Shown here piece after piece: positions 1 through 6,885 of a stretch of DNA of 15,372 bases (position 1 is its first letter; every line of letters begins with the position of its first letter). The translations under genes and the position numbers were made by a program. The notes beneath the pieces were generated by a model. The model had not been told where the DNA came from and searched no databases. It was given only the letters and a program-made list of their open reading frames with translations. The DNA comes from Planctomycetota bacterium (lineage in GTDB: Bacteria > Planctomycetota > UBA1135 > UBA2386): NCBI GenBank assembly GCA_016793305.1, contig JAEUHU010000132.1, positions 1 through 15,372 of the forward strand, given 5' to 3'.

Positions 1-419
1 TACAGCAGCACCGGCACGTGCGCGTGGCGCACGACCTGCTCGGCGACCGAGCCGAGCAGCAACCGCCGCAATCCGGAACGGCCGTGCGTCGCCATCGCCA
101 CGTAGTCGGCCTTCTGCGCGTGTGCGAAGTCGACGATGGCGCGCGGCACGTCGGCGGCTTCCAGCACCGTCACCTGCTTGCAGACGTCGCGGCCGAAGGT
201 GTCCGCAGCGGCGGCCATGCCGGCTTCCCAGTCCTTCTTCAGCAGGGTCCGGTCGGGATAGACGGCCATCAGGCCGCCGGCGGTCGGTTCGAACGGCAGG
301 TCCTCGATGACGGCGAGCAGCGTCACGGGCAGCCCGAGCTTCAGCGCCAGCTGGCGCACCGGCGCGAACGCGCGCTTCGACTCTTCCGACAAGTCCGTGG
401 TCAGCACGATGCCTGGCAT
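1..419 (-). CDS. Universal stress protein (UspA family), C-terminus cut by window edge
   Basis: About 139 residues are visible, beginning MPGIVLTTDLSEESK, the usual first beta strand of a Usp domain with its nucleotide-contacting Asp (residue 9). Near the visible end, ATHGRSGLRRLLLGSVAE matches the ATP-binding Usp signature G-x2-G-x9-G-S/T, with Ala in the first Gly position, followed by HVPVLL, the typical last strand. The start is well supported: AGGAGG lies at 424-429 on this strand, four bases before the ATG. The reading frame reaches the window edge with codon bases TA, so the protein either stops right there or runs on a few residues; family members usually end near this point. Usp proteins bind ATP or AMP and act in stress survival; the specific role is not readable from sequence. 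It diverges from the CBS-domain gene, a common pairing. Confidence 0.93.
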   Translation of the reverse strand, partial: MPGIVLTTDLSEESKRAFAPVRQLALKLGLPVTLLAVIEDLPFEPTAGGLMAVYPDRTLLKKDWEAGMAAAADTFGRDVCKQVTVLEAADVPRAIVDFAHAQKADYVAMATHGRSGLRRLLLGSVAEQVVRHAHVPVLL

Positions 420-423
420 GGGG

Positions 424-564
424 CCTCCTGATCGGGTGGGTCTGCCACCCGCTGCGTAGACGATCGATGGCCGGGGGCGAAGGCTCCATCCGCAGATGGG
501 CCACCCCGACCGGGAACATGAAACTAGCGAAGCACGGGCGGCTTTGGCCGGGAAGAGGCCGACC
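424..564. promoter_or_regulatory. Divergent control region between usp and the CBS gene
   Basis: This short region must hold both promoters. It contains the usp ribosome binding site (424-429, minus strand) and a 6-bp inverted repeat, GGGTGG at 434-439 and CCACCC at 445-450, in the usp leader. The CBS gene has a purine-rich GGGAAGAGG at about 551-559 upstream of its ATG, flanked by GGCC/GGCC that could form a small hairpin around it. I see no convincing -35/-10 pair or FNR/DosR-type site. Confidence 0.35.
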
Positions 565-1080
565 ATGAAGACCACGCTGCGCCACCCGTCCACCGAGCCG
601 ATCACCGAGTTCTGCTTCCTGCGCGCCAAGGACGTGATGCAGTGCGAACTGGTCGTGGTGCACGCCAGCGACCCGCTGCGCGAGGTCGAACGCGTGCTGG
701 TCGACGCCCAGGTCAGCGCAGTGCCGGTGCTCGACGACGAAGAGCACCTGCTCGGCGTCGTGTCGATGCGCGACGTCGTCAGTCGCTATGCCGACGACCA
801 CGAACTGCCGGCGGACGCGGATCCGGACACGTTCGACGACGAGATCGACGAGACCGAGACGGTCGCGTTCCAGCGGCTCGAGGACGAGCCGTGTGCCGGC
901 GACGTCATGGTGACCGAACTCGTCACCGTCGGCCCGAACGCGCTGCTGCCCGACGTCGCCGCGCAGATGGTCGACCACCGCGTGCACCGGGTGCTGGTCA
1001 AGGACCGGCAGAAGCTGGTCGGCCTGATCAGCACGATGGATCTGCTGGAGGCCCTCGCCGGCCGGCTCGTTCAGTCCTGA
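565..1080 (+). CDS. Two-CBS-domain protein
   Basis: The 171-residue protein consists almost only of a CBS pair (Bateman module). CBS1 spans about residues 20-75 (AKDVMQCELVVV, then VSAVPVLDDEEHLLGVVSMRD) and CBS2 about 111-165 (AGDVMVTELVTV, then VHRVLVKDRQKLVGLISTMD). A strongly acidic linker, residues 77-99, joins them. CBS pairs generally bind adenine nucleotides; stand-alone ones are taken to be energy or redox sensors. The ATG at 565 is chosen because GGGAAGAGG precedes it and CBS1 begins shortly after; an in-frame ATG at 496 would add 23 residues without similarity. It is divergent from the universal stress gene, suggesting shared control. Its stop codon overlaps the 3' end of the convergent membrane-protein gene by 10 bp. 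Confidence 0.92.
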   Translation: MKTTLRHPSTEPITEFCFLRAKDVMQCELVVVHASDPLREVERVLVDAQVSAVPVLDDEEHLLGVVSMRDVVSRYADDHELPADADPDTFDDEIDETETVAFQRLEDEPCAGDVMVTELVTVGPNALLPDVAAQMVDHRVHRVLVKDRQKLVGLISTMDLLEALAGRLVQS

Positions 1081-2324
1081 CCGGGCTTGCGCAGGTTCTC
1101 GAGGTCCTTCATCCCGAGGGCGCTCTCGACATCGGTCAGTCCCGCGCCAGCGAGCGCCTTCAGGCGCTGCTCGTACTGGCCGCGCAGCGCCGAGTCGTGG
1201 AACTGCGCGCTCTGCCGCTGACTGAACGCCAGCAGTGCCAGCGTGACGTCACTGATCACCACCATGGTCAGGAAGATGCCGCCGCCTGCCTCCAGCAGCA
1301 TGTGGATCGCCGTGGGCCAGGTCACGTCGTCGAGGTCGAACAGGTACCAGACCAGCAGCACGACTCCGACCAGGTTGGCCCCACCGGCCACGCTGCGCAC
1401 TCCTCCTACGACCTTGCCGACCTCCTCGGCGGCGTGCGGACGCACTAGGTCGGCGGCCTTGCGCACGTAGTAGACTGGACCGAACGCGAGAGCCACGACG
1501 CCCGCGAGCAGCAACCAGCTGCCCTGGACCTGGCTCAGGAAGCTGACCACCAGCAGGAGGAAGCCGACCAGGAACGGCGCGAACACCACCGCCAGCCAAC
1601 CCGGCGCCGCAGCTTCCGGCAACAGCGTCTTCAACGCCAGCGAACTGCGCATGATGCCCGGGAACAGCGCGATCAGCTTCGGCGCGATGGTCGACATCAA
1701 CACCGCGGCGATCGCCAGTGCGACCTGCTGCTTCACCAGCTTGCTCTGCTGCACGGCCTGGCCCCACTGGTTGCCGTCCAGGTGCGAGAAGTCGAGCAGC
1801 TGCCCCCATGGCCATGCTGCGACCAGCAACGGCAGCACCAGCACGACCAGCCAGCCCCAGCGGGCGAACGAGCGCGAGCGCCGGACGCGCATCCACTTCC
1901 ACGCGGCCAGCAGGGTCAAGGTGGCCACGGCCATCTTCACGAACAGCAGGAACTCCTGGAGCCCGTCGATGATCGCCAGGTTCTGTTTGCCGAACCCCTC
2001 GGCGACCTGCGCGATCACCTGCTGCAGGTCGGCACCGGCCAGCTGCTGGCCGGCGGCAGCCCCCTGCGCGTGGGCGATGTGCTCGGCGACGGAACGGTGC
2101 TCCACCACGGCGATCAGCGCCCCGATGGCCAACAAGACACCAGCGACCCACAGCGCGGCACGGCGCCAGGCCACGTAGTCCTGCGCCAGGGGATCCAAGA
2201 CCGGCGGCTCTGCCGCAGCCAGCTGCTGGCGTTCGTCGTCTTCGGCCCGACGAGTCTGGAAGTTGCCCGAGAAGGCCCGTGCGAGGAACCGCATGGCGAG
2301 GTCGGCGAGAGCGGCGGCGTTCAT
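1071..2324 (-). CDS. Polytopic membrane protein of unknown function
   Basis: I do not recognise the family of this 417-residue protein. It has about eight hydrophobic segments, near residues 57-74, 124-142, 156-172, 200-222, 243-264, 269-288, 316-329 and 341-367. A soluble stretch follows the first segment (about 75-123, Gln/Ala-rich, possibly helical) and a charged C-terminal tail of about 50 residues ends the protein. A basic patch, RVRRSRSFARW (146-156), probably faces the cytoplasm. No catalytic or transporter motif is evident. The ATG at 2324 is preferred over an in-frame GTG at 2348 because MNAAALADLAMRFLARAF begins an amphipathic helix; neither has a clear SD. It diverges from the DUF3592-like gene across 66 bp, and its last 10 bases overlap the CBS gene tail to tail. 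Confidence 0.8.
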   Translation of the reverse strand: MNAAALADLAMRFLARAFSGNFQTRRAEDDERQQLAAAEPPVLDPLAQDYVAWRRAALWVAGVLLAIGALIAVVEHRSVAEHIAHAQGAAAGQQLAGADLQQVIAQVAEGFGKQNLAIIDGLQEFLLFVKMAVATLTLLAAWKWMRVRRSRSFARWGWLVVLVLPLLVAAWPWGQLLDFSHLDGNQWGQAVQQSKLVKQQVALAIAAVLMSTIAPKLIALFPGIMRSSLALKTLLPEAAAPGWLAVVFAPFLVGFLLLVVSFLSQVQGSWLLLAGVVALAFGPVYYVRKAADLVRPHAAEEVGKVVGGVRSVAGGANLVGVVLLVWYLFDLDDVTWPTAIHMLLEAGGGIFLTMVVISDVTLALLAFSQRQSAQFHDSALRGQYEQRLKALAGAGLTDVESALGMKDLENLRKPGQD

Positions 2325-2390
2325 GCCCCGCGAGTATGCAACGAGCACCAGTCACCGGACAGTTCCGCCCCGCCGACGTAGAGTCCCGGC

Positions 2391-3251
2391 ATGGTGGACG
2401 TCGTCCTGCAGCCGCCGCCGCGCGCGGTGCCATGGTCGGTTCGGCTGGTCGTGATGCTCGGCGGAGTGCTGACCCCGGTCGGCTTCGGGGTGGCTGCCTT
2501 CGGCCTCGTGTTCGTGTTCGTGTTCGGCTCGATCGCCGAGCCGCTGTTCGACGACCCGTTCGCCGGGCCCCTGCAGCACCTGACCGGCAAGGTGGTCGAG
2601 GTCGAGACGACGAACGTCAAGGTCAACAGCTCGCGCGTGCGGGCGGTGCACTTCGAGGTGACGACCGGCGAACGCCCGGTGCGTGGCGTCAGCTACACGC
2701 GCCACCAGACCCCTGCGGTCGGCGACGAAGTGCGGGTCGAGCGCGCACGCACCAAGACAGCACCCATGCGCATCGTCGGAATGAGCACGCACATGGTGCC
2801 GGCGGCCGTGCAACTGGTCGTGCTGCTGCCGCTGGTCGGGGCCTGCCTCGCGGTGGCCGGCATCTGGCGCAACACGCGCCGCCTGCGCCTGCTCCGGCTC
2901 GGCGAAGTGGCCCAGGCGACCCTGCTCGAACGCAAGGCGACCAACACCGTCGTGAACGGCCGGCGCGTGCAGGCGCTGACCTTCGGGTTCGTCGACGGGC
3001 ACGGCAAGCAGCGCCGCGTCACCGCGCGCACGCACCAGCCCGAGCACGTGATGGACGAGCCGACCGAGACGGTGCTCTACGACCCCTACGCCAGCACGGC
3101 GGTGCTGCTCGACGACCTGCCCGGGCGACCCGCGCGCGACGAGCAGGGCAACCTGCTGCCGGCCCCGTTCGGGAAGCAGGCGATGGCGATGCTCGGGCCG
3201 ACGCTCGTGCTGGTCGTGTGGCAGATCGGCACCTGGGCCACCGCCGGCTGA
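2391..3251 (+). CDS. DUF3592-like membrane protein with duplicated beta domain
   Basis: The 286-residue protein has three hydrophobic segments, about 17-47, 136-157 and 264-283, alternating with two soluble beta-rich domains. The domains share a motif: TTNVKVNSSRVRAV at 73-86 and ATNTVVNGRRVQAL at 183-196, offset by exactly 110 residues. This pattern (short beta domain with a V-N-x-x-R-V core between membrane helices, ending in a YDP motif at 230-232) resembles DUF3592-type proteins, whose function is unknown. The ATG at 2391 has no strong SD. The gap to the divergent gene is only 66 bp, so promoters for both must lie there. It converges on the PLP-enzyme gene with a 24-bp gap. The family call is inference from pattern. 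Confidence 0.75.
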   Translation: MVDVVLQPPPRAVPWSVRLVVMLGGVLTPVGFGVAAFGLVFVFVFGSIAEPLFDDPFAGPLQHLTGKVVEVETTNVKVNSSRVRAVHFEVTTGERPVRGVSYTRHQTPAVGDEVRVERARTKTAPMRIVGMSTHMVPAAVQLVVLLPLVGACLAVAGIWRNTRRLRLLRLGEVAQATLLERKATNTVVNGRRVQALTFGFVDGHGKQRRVTARTHQPEHVMDEPTETVLYDPYASTAVLLDDLPGRPARDEQGNLLPAPFGKQAMAMLGPTLVLVVWQIGTWATAG

Positions 3252-3275
3252 GCCCCGGGCCGCCGCGTTCGCGCT

Positions 3276-4211
3276 TCAGCGCTGGAGCCAGGCGAAGTCG
3301 GTGTTGCCGCCGCTCAGCACGAGCCCGATGCGCCGGCCGCGCAGCTCGCCAGCGATCGCGCGAATCGCCGCGAGCACCGTCGAAGCACTCGGCTCGACGA
3401 CGGTCTTCATGCGCTCGAGGAAGAAGCGCGCTCCGTCGACCATCGCCTGCTCCTCGACCGTGACGATGCGCACCCGGTGCTGCACCAGCAGCACGAAGTT
3501 GGGTTCGCCGAGCCCGGTCATGAGCCCGTCGCCCCAGGTCTTCGCCCCGTCGACGCGCGGCTGGCGCACGCCAGTCGCCATCGAACGCGCGGCGTCGTCG
3601 ACCGCCTTCGGCTCGGCGCCGAGCACCAGCGCCTCCGGCCGCAGGGTGCGCACCACGACCGCAGTCCCGGCAAAGAGCCCGCCGCCGCCGACCGGCACCA
3701 CCACCACGTCGAGATCGGGCACGTCCTCGAGCAACTCGAGCGCCGCGGTGCCCTGGCCGGCGATCACGTGCGGATGCTCGAACGGGTGCACCATCGTGGC
3801 GCCGGTCTCCAGCTGCCACGCCGCACACGCAGCGTCGCGTTCGCTCTGCTTGCAGAAACGGATCTCGGCACCGTAGCCGCGCACGGCCTGCACCTTCACC
3901 TGCGGGGCGCTGTCGGGCATCACGACGCGTGCCGGAATGCCGCGCTTCTGCGCCGCGTAGGCCAGCGCGGCGGCGTGGTTGCCGCTGCTGTGCGTGATCA
4001 CGCCGCGCGCCGCCGCCGCGTCGTCGAGCGCGAACACCGCGTTGCAGGCGCCGCGCGCCTTGAACGCGCCGACCTTCTGCAGGTTCTCGGCCTTGCAGAA
4101 CACGCTCGCGGAGAGCTCGCGATCGAGCGTGCGGCTGGTCAGCACCGGCGTGCGGTGCACGTGGCCGCGGATGCGTTCGGCGGCGACGCGGACATCGGCG
4201 AGCGTGGTCAC
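3276..4211 (-). CDS. PLP-dependent serine/threonine dehydratase-type enzyme (fold type II)
   Basis: The 311-residue protein has the hallmarks of the threonine dehydratase/serine racemase family: the PLP lysine in GAFKARGA (Lys51), the substrate loop SSGNH (75-79), the phosphate-binding glycine loop PVGGGGL (173-179), and SGGN (300-303) holding the Ser that contacts the pyridine nitrogen. It lacks the C-terminal ACT domains of biosynthetic IlvA (about 500 aa), so a catabolic Thr/Ser dehydratase, serine racemase or hydroxyaspartate ammonia-lyase is more likely; sequence alone does not decide. Reaction expected: beta-elimination to a 2-oxo acid and ammonia. The GTG at 4211 is the only reasonable start near the family N-terminus (VTTLADVRVAAERI); no strong SD is seen. 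Its leader is the tandem palindromic repeat region, so expression may be affected by it. Confidence 0.9.
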   Translation of the reverse strand: MTTLADVRVAAERIRGHVHRTPVLTSRTLDRELSASVFCKAENLQKVGAFKARGACNAVFALDDAAAARGVITHSSGNHAAALAYAAQKRGIPARVVMPDSAPQVKVQAVRGYGAEIRFCKQSERDAACAAWQLETGATMVHPFEHPHVIAGQGTAALELLEDVPDLDVVVVPVGGGGLFAGTAVVVRTLRPEALVLGAEPKAVDDAARSMATGVRQPRVDGAKTWGDGLMTGLGEPNFVLLVQHRVRIVTVEEQAMVDGARFFLERMKTVVEPSASTVLAAIRAIAGELRGRRIGLVLSGGNTDFAWLQR

Positions 4212-4251
4212 CCGGCCGACGATAGCCGCGATGCGTGGGGTTGCTGCTGCC

Positions 4252-4471
4252 GACCTGGCGTCGAAGTGACGCCGCAGTGGGGCCGAGCGCTCTGTCCTCG
4301 CAGTGGACGGACCCCGCGTTGCGGCGTCCTGGCAATCCCTGAGCCATGTCGCCCGGAGGGCGAGCTGGCGTCGAAGTGACGCCGCAGCGGGGCCGAGTGC
4401 TCTGTCCTCGCGGTGGTCGGACCCCGCGTTGCGGCGTCCTGGCAATCACTGAGCCATGTCGCCCGGAGGGC
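4252..4471. repeat. Tandem 110-bp palindromic repeat, two copies plus a partial third
   Basis: Copies lie at 4252-4361 and 4362-4471; by my count they differ at 6 of 110 positions. A third copy begins (GACCTGGC) at 4472. Each unit carries an imperfect inverted repeat: GACGCCGCA at 4268-4276 with TGCGGCGTC at 4320-4328, and at 4378-4386 with 4430-4438. In copy 2 the stem continues inward: GCGGGG with CCCCGC, then CCGA with TCGG, separated by small bulges. In copy 1 one pair becomes a G-T wobble and one is lost. No coding potential is convincing. The layout resembles intergenic REP/BIME-type elements or a structured leader. It fills almost the whole gap between the glycosidase stop and the dehydratase start, on the transcribed path of both if they are co-transcribed. 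Confidence 0.9.
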
Positions 4472-4483
4472 GACCTGGCTCAG
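4449..4483 (-). terminator. Long hairpin overlapping the glycosidase stop codon
   Basis: A near-perfect hairpin: CTGAGCCA (4449-4456) pairs with TGGCTCAG (4476-4483). After one T/C mismatch, GTCGCCC (4458-4464) pairs with GGGCGAC (4468-4474) around a GGA loop. The glycosidase TGA (4482-4480) is inside the outer arm. No T-run follows on the minus strand, so it is not a classic intrinsic terminator. It could still block 3' exonuclease, attenuate read-through to the dehydratase, or simply be part of the repeat element. In the other repeat copy the inner stem persists almost intact but the outer arm is lost. Confidence 0.55.
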
Positions 4484-6612
4484 TGCGGCTGCACGCGCAG
4501 CCGACCGTTCTTGCGGTCGACGTCGAACAGCTTGTTGCCGAGCGGCATGCCCTGCAGCTTGAAGTCGATCGCTTCGCCGATCGGGTCGTCCTGCACCTCG
4601 CCGTAGCGGATCGCGAAGCCGCAGGCGATGCGGAAGATGTTGTCGAGCACGAACGCGTTCAGGTAGAGGTCGACGCCGCGGTAGCGCGAGCCGATGCCCG
4701 TCTCCGGGTGGTAGTGCTCGAACGAGCTCGGCGACTCGGTCCCTTCGCAGGCGCCGCTCAACATCGTCACCGTCTTCTTCAGCAGCTCGTTGGCGAGCTT
4801 CTGCGCGCGCTTGTTGCCGCGCTCGGCCCAGTAGGTCAGGCCCTCGAGAATGTGCGTGTTGATCACCGGCCAGACGCGGCCGTTCCACGGGCAGTTCTTG
4901 CGCGTGCCCTTCCAACGGCCGGTGCCGTCGAAGGTCGAGTCGCTGACCGAGATGCTCGGCACCGGGTACTTGGTCCAGAACTCCTCGCGGTCCGACAGCG
5001 TGTCGAGCATGCGGTCGACCTGCTTCTGGTTCGGGATGTCGGTGGCGAGCGGATAGAAGCCGACGGCCGCCTTGACGTTCGTCTTGCGGCGGTTGTCCGG
5101 ATCGAGATCCATGAACAACCCGGCCTTCTCGTCCCACATCTTCTTGCGGAGCGTGTCCAGGATGACCTCGGCCTCCGCCTGGAAGCGGTTGGCCATCGCC
5201 TTCTCCTGGATCTCCTCGGCGACCTTGTAGAGCCACTTCACCATCCGGTAGCGGAACACCGACGCGTCGATGCCCTTCAACCGGAACTGCTCGGTGAACT
5301 CGATGGCGCGGTCGGCCTTGTCGTCGATCACCGTGTAGCGGCGCGAGAACTCCTGGCCGGCCTCGAAGTGATTGACGATGTCGGTGAGGCCACTGCCCTC
5401 CGGATCGCGATTGTTGCCGAGCCACTTCACGTAGCGCTGCATCGCCATCAACACGGCCTTCTTCGTCGCCTTGTCCGGGTGGATGGCGTCGAGCGCCTCG
5501 AAGCCACCGCCCCAGTCGGCGTGATAGAAGTCGTTCGCGTCCGTGCCGGTCATGAACAGGTGACCCGGCACCATCCCGTTGTGGTGGATGTTGTCGAAGA
5601 ACGCCTTCAGGCAGCCGCGCGCCAGCGACGGATCCTGCAGCCAGCGCGCCTCGCGCATGATCGCGGGCGTGCTGAAGCTGGACGGTTGGTGGAACGGGCC
5701 GTTGCCCTCGCACACCGTCGGCGAGCTGAACAGGCCGGCACCGTGCGGCTGACGCAGCAGGTACAGCAGCTCGAAGCGATGCCGGACGACCCGTTCGAGC
5801 TCCTTGCTGTCACACGAGAACTTCGGCACCTTCTCCCAGAACGACGCCCAGCCGACCTCGTCCTTGGTGTCGGGGCGACGGGCGCGGAAGTTGATGCCCT
5901 TGCCCTTGAAGATCAGGTTCGCTTCGAAGCGATGGGCGGCCTTCTGGCCCGCCTTCAGCGGCACCGGACGGAACAAGCCGCAGTAGACGCGCGAGCCGGC
6001 GATGATCGGACTCGGCTTCTCCATCGGGCGCTTGGCGCGCGGCGTCGGCAGCGCGTCGAGTTCGAACCAGGGCGTCTCCTCGAAGTCCGGCCGATCGCTG
6101 CCACCCTCGGCGAAGTAGGCCTGCAGGCAGCGCGCGCCCTTGCTGTCGGGGCTGTTGTAGTGGATGTCCGCCGGCACCTCGGACTTGTTGCCGTCCTTCA
6201 GCAGACGGCGGATGCGGAAGCTGTCGCCCTCGAGCGAGACCGGCTCGCCTTCGGGGTCGGTCGTCGTCCACTGCACGACGGTGATCTCGCGATCGGTCTT
6301 GCCGGTGTTGTGCAGCTCGAGCTCGCTGACGAAGCGATCGTCCTGGGTCACGAAGCGGCGCTCGGTCACCTTCAGGCCACCCGGCTCGTCGAACGTCACC
6401 ACCGCGCGCCCGTCTTCGAGCGCGGTCGAACGGCAGTGCATGGCCAGCGGCTTGCCGCCTTCGAGGAAGGACAGGAAGAACACCGACGGCACCATGGCAT
6501 TGCCGATGTTCGCCTCGTCGGCGAACCCGGGGGCGTCGAGGAAGCGCGGGAAACGAGGCGCGTAGAGGCAGTAGCCGCCCCCGGCGAGCGCGTACTTTTT
6601 CTTCTGATTCAT
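4480..6612 (-). CDS. GH63-like (alpha/alpha)6-barrel glycosidase
   Basis: The 710-residue protein has an N-terminal beta-rich domain (about 1-240) and a helical barrel (about 265-680). CPWNGRVWP at 574-582 and FEHYHPETG at 631-639 match the conserved barrel motifs of GH63 and related mannosylglycerate hydrolase-type glycosidases; Glu632 would be the general base. HFEAGQEFSRRY (415-426) sits where these families have E-x-G-x-D-x-S; here the usual catalytic Asp is Glu421. HADWGGGFEALDAIHPD (364-380) is a further barrel motif. There is no signal peptide, so it is likely cytoplasmic, acting on an oligosaccharide or glycosylated solute; substrate unknown. The ATG at 6612 is preferred over an in-frame GTG at 6735: the 41 intervening codons have about 50% G/C at third positions against well over 85% in the body, and encode low complexity. 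Confidence 0.82.
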   Translation of the reverse strand: MNQKKKYALAGGGYCLYAPRFPRFLDAPGFADEANIGNAMVPSVFFLSFLEGGKPLAMHCRSTALEDGRAVVTFDEPGGLKVTERRFVTQDDRFVSELELHNTGKTDREITVVQWTTTDPEGEPVSLEGDSFRIRRLLKDGNKSEVPADIHYNSPDSKGARCLQAYFAEGGSDRPDFEETPWFELDALPTPRAKRPMEKPSPIIAGSRVYCGLFRPVPLKAGQKAAHRFEANLIFKGKGINFRARRPDTKDEVGWASFWEKVPKFSCDSKELERVVRHRFELLYLLRQPHGAGLFSSPTVCEGNGPFHQPSSFSTPAIMREARWLQDPSLARGCLKAFFDNIHHNGMVPGHLFMTGTDANDFYHADWGGGFEALDAIHPDKATKKAVLMAMQRYVKWLGNNRDPEGSGLTDIVNHFEAGQEFSRRYTVIDDKADRAIEFTEQFRLKGIDASVFRYRMVKWLYKVAEEIQEKAMANRFQAEAEVILDTLRKKMWDEKAGLFMDLDPDNRRKTNVKAAVGFYPLATDIPNQKQVDRMLDTLSDREEFWTKYPVPSISVSDSTFDGTGRWKGTRKNCPWNGRVWPVINTHILEGLTYWAERGNKRAQKLANELLKKTVTMLSGACEGTESPSSFEHYHPETGIGSRYRGVDLYLNAFVLDNIFRIACGFAIRYGEVQDDPIGEAIDFKLQGMPLGNKLFDVDRKNGRLRVQPH

Positions 6613-6885
6613 CCCGAAGTCCCGAGGCGAAGGCGAGGACGCCCTCTGGGCTTGGTGGTCCGATTTCCGTCCATTGGAAATCGGTGCTACAGGTTCGGCT
6701 GCTGCAACCTTGGATTTGGAAGGAGCTTGAGTCACAATATCAACCGAAGGGTCAGCCGACCGGTATTCGGTAGCACCGTATTTCCAGGCGGACTTGGCTG
6801 CATCTTGAGGACTGGTCGCCCACAGTCAAGGGCTAGCTGCCGGTATGGGCTTGCCAATGCGAGCCGGATCGGGCAGCCCACCGCG
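6613..6885 (-). promoter_or_regulatory. Less GC-rich intergenic leader with perfect hairpin upstream of glycosidase gene
   Basis: This 273-bp stretch between two minus-strand genes is visibly richer in A/T than its surroundings. It holds a perfect 9-bp inverted repeat, CCGATTTCC (6660-6668) and GGAAATCGG (6676-6684) with a 7-base loop, starting 48 bases upstream of the chosen ATG. A weak -35-like TTGACT lies at 6829-6824 on the minus strand without a good -10 at 17 bp. An alternative reading is that part of it (6613-6735) codes for a 41-residue N-terminal extension from a GTG; codon bias argues against this. Confidence 0.5.

Noticed and set aside
3252..3275. Terminator between the two convergent genes
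   Set aside because: Only a 4-bp GCGC/GCGC stem is visible nearby; too weak to call.
4252..4471. CRISPR array
   Set aside because: There are only two long tandem units with no unique spacers and no cas genes nearby.
4449..4483. Classic intrinsic terminator
   Set aside because: The stem is strong, but no T-run follows it on the transcribed strand, so rho-independent termination is unproven.
6613..6735. Coding N-terminal extension of the glycosidase from GTG 6735
   Set aside because: About half the third positions are A/T, unlike the body of the gene, the residues are low complexity, and the stretch contains a perfect hairpin better explained as leader.
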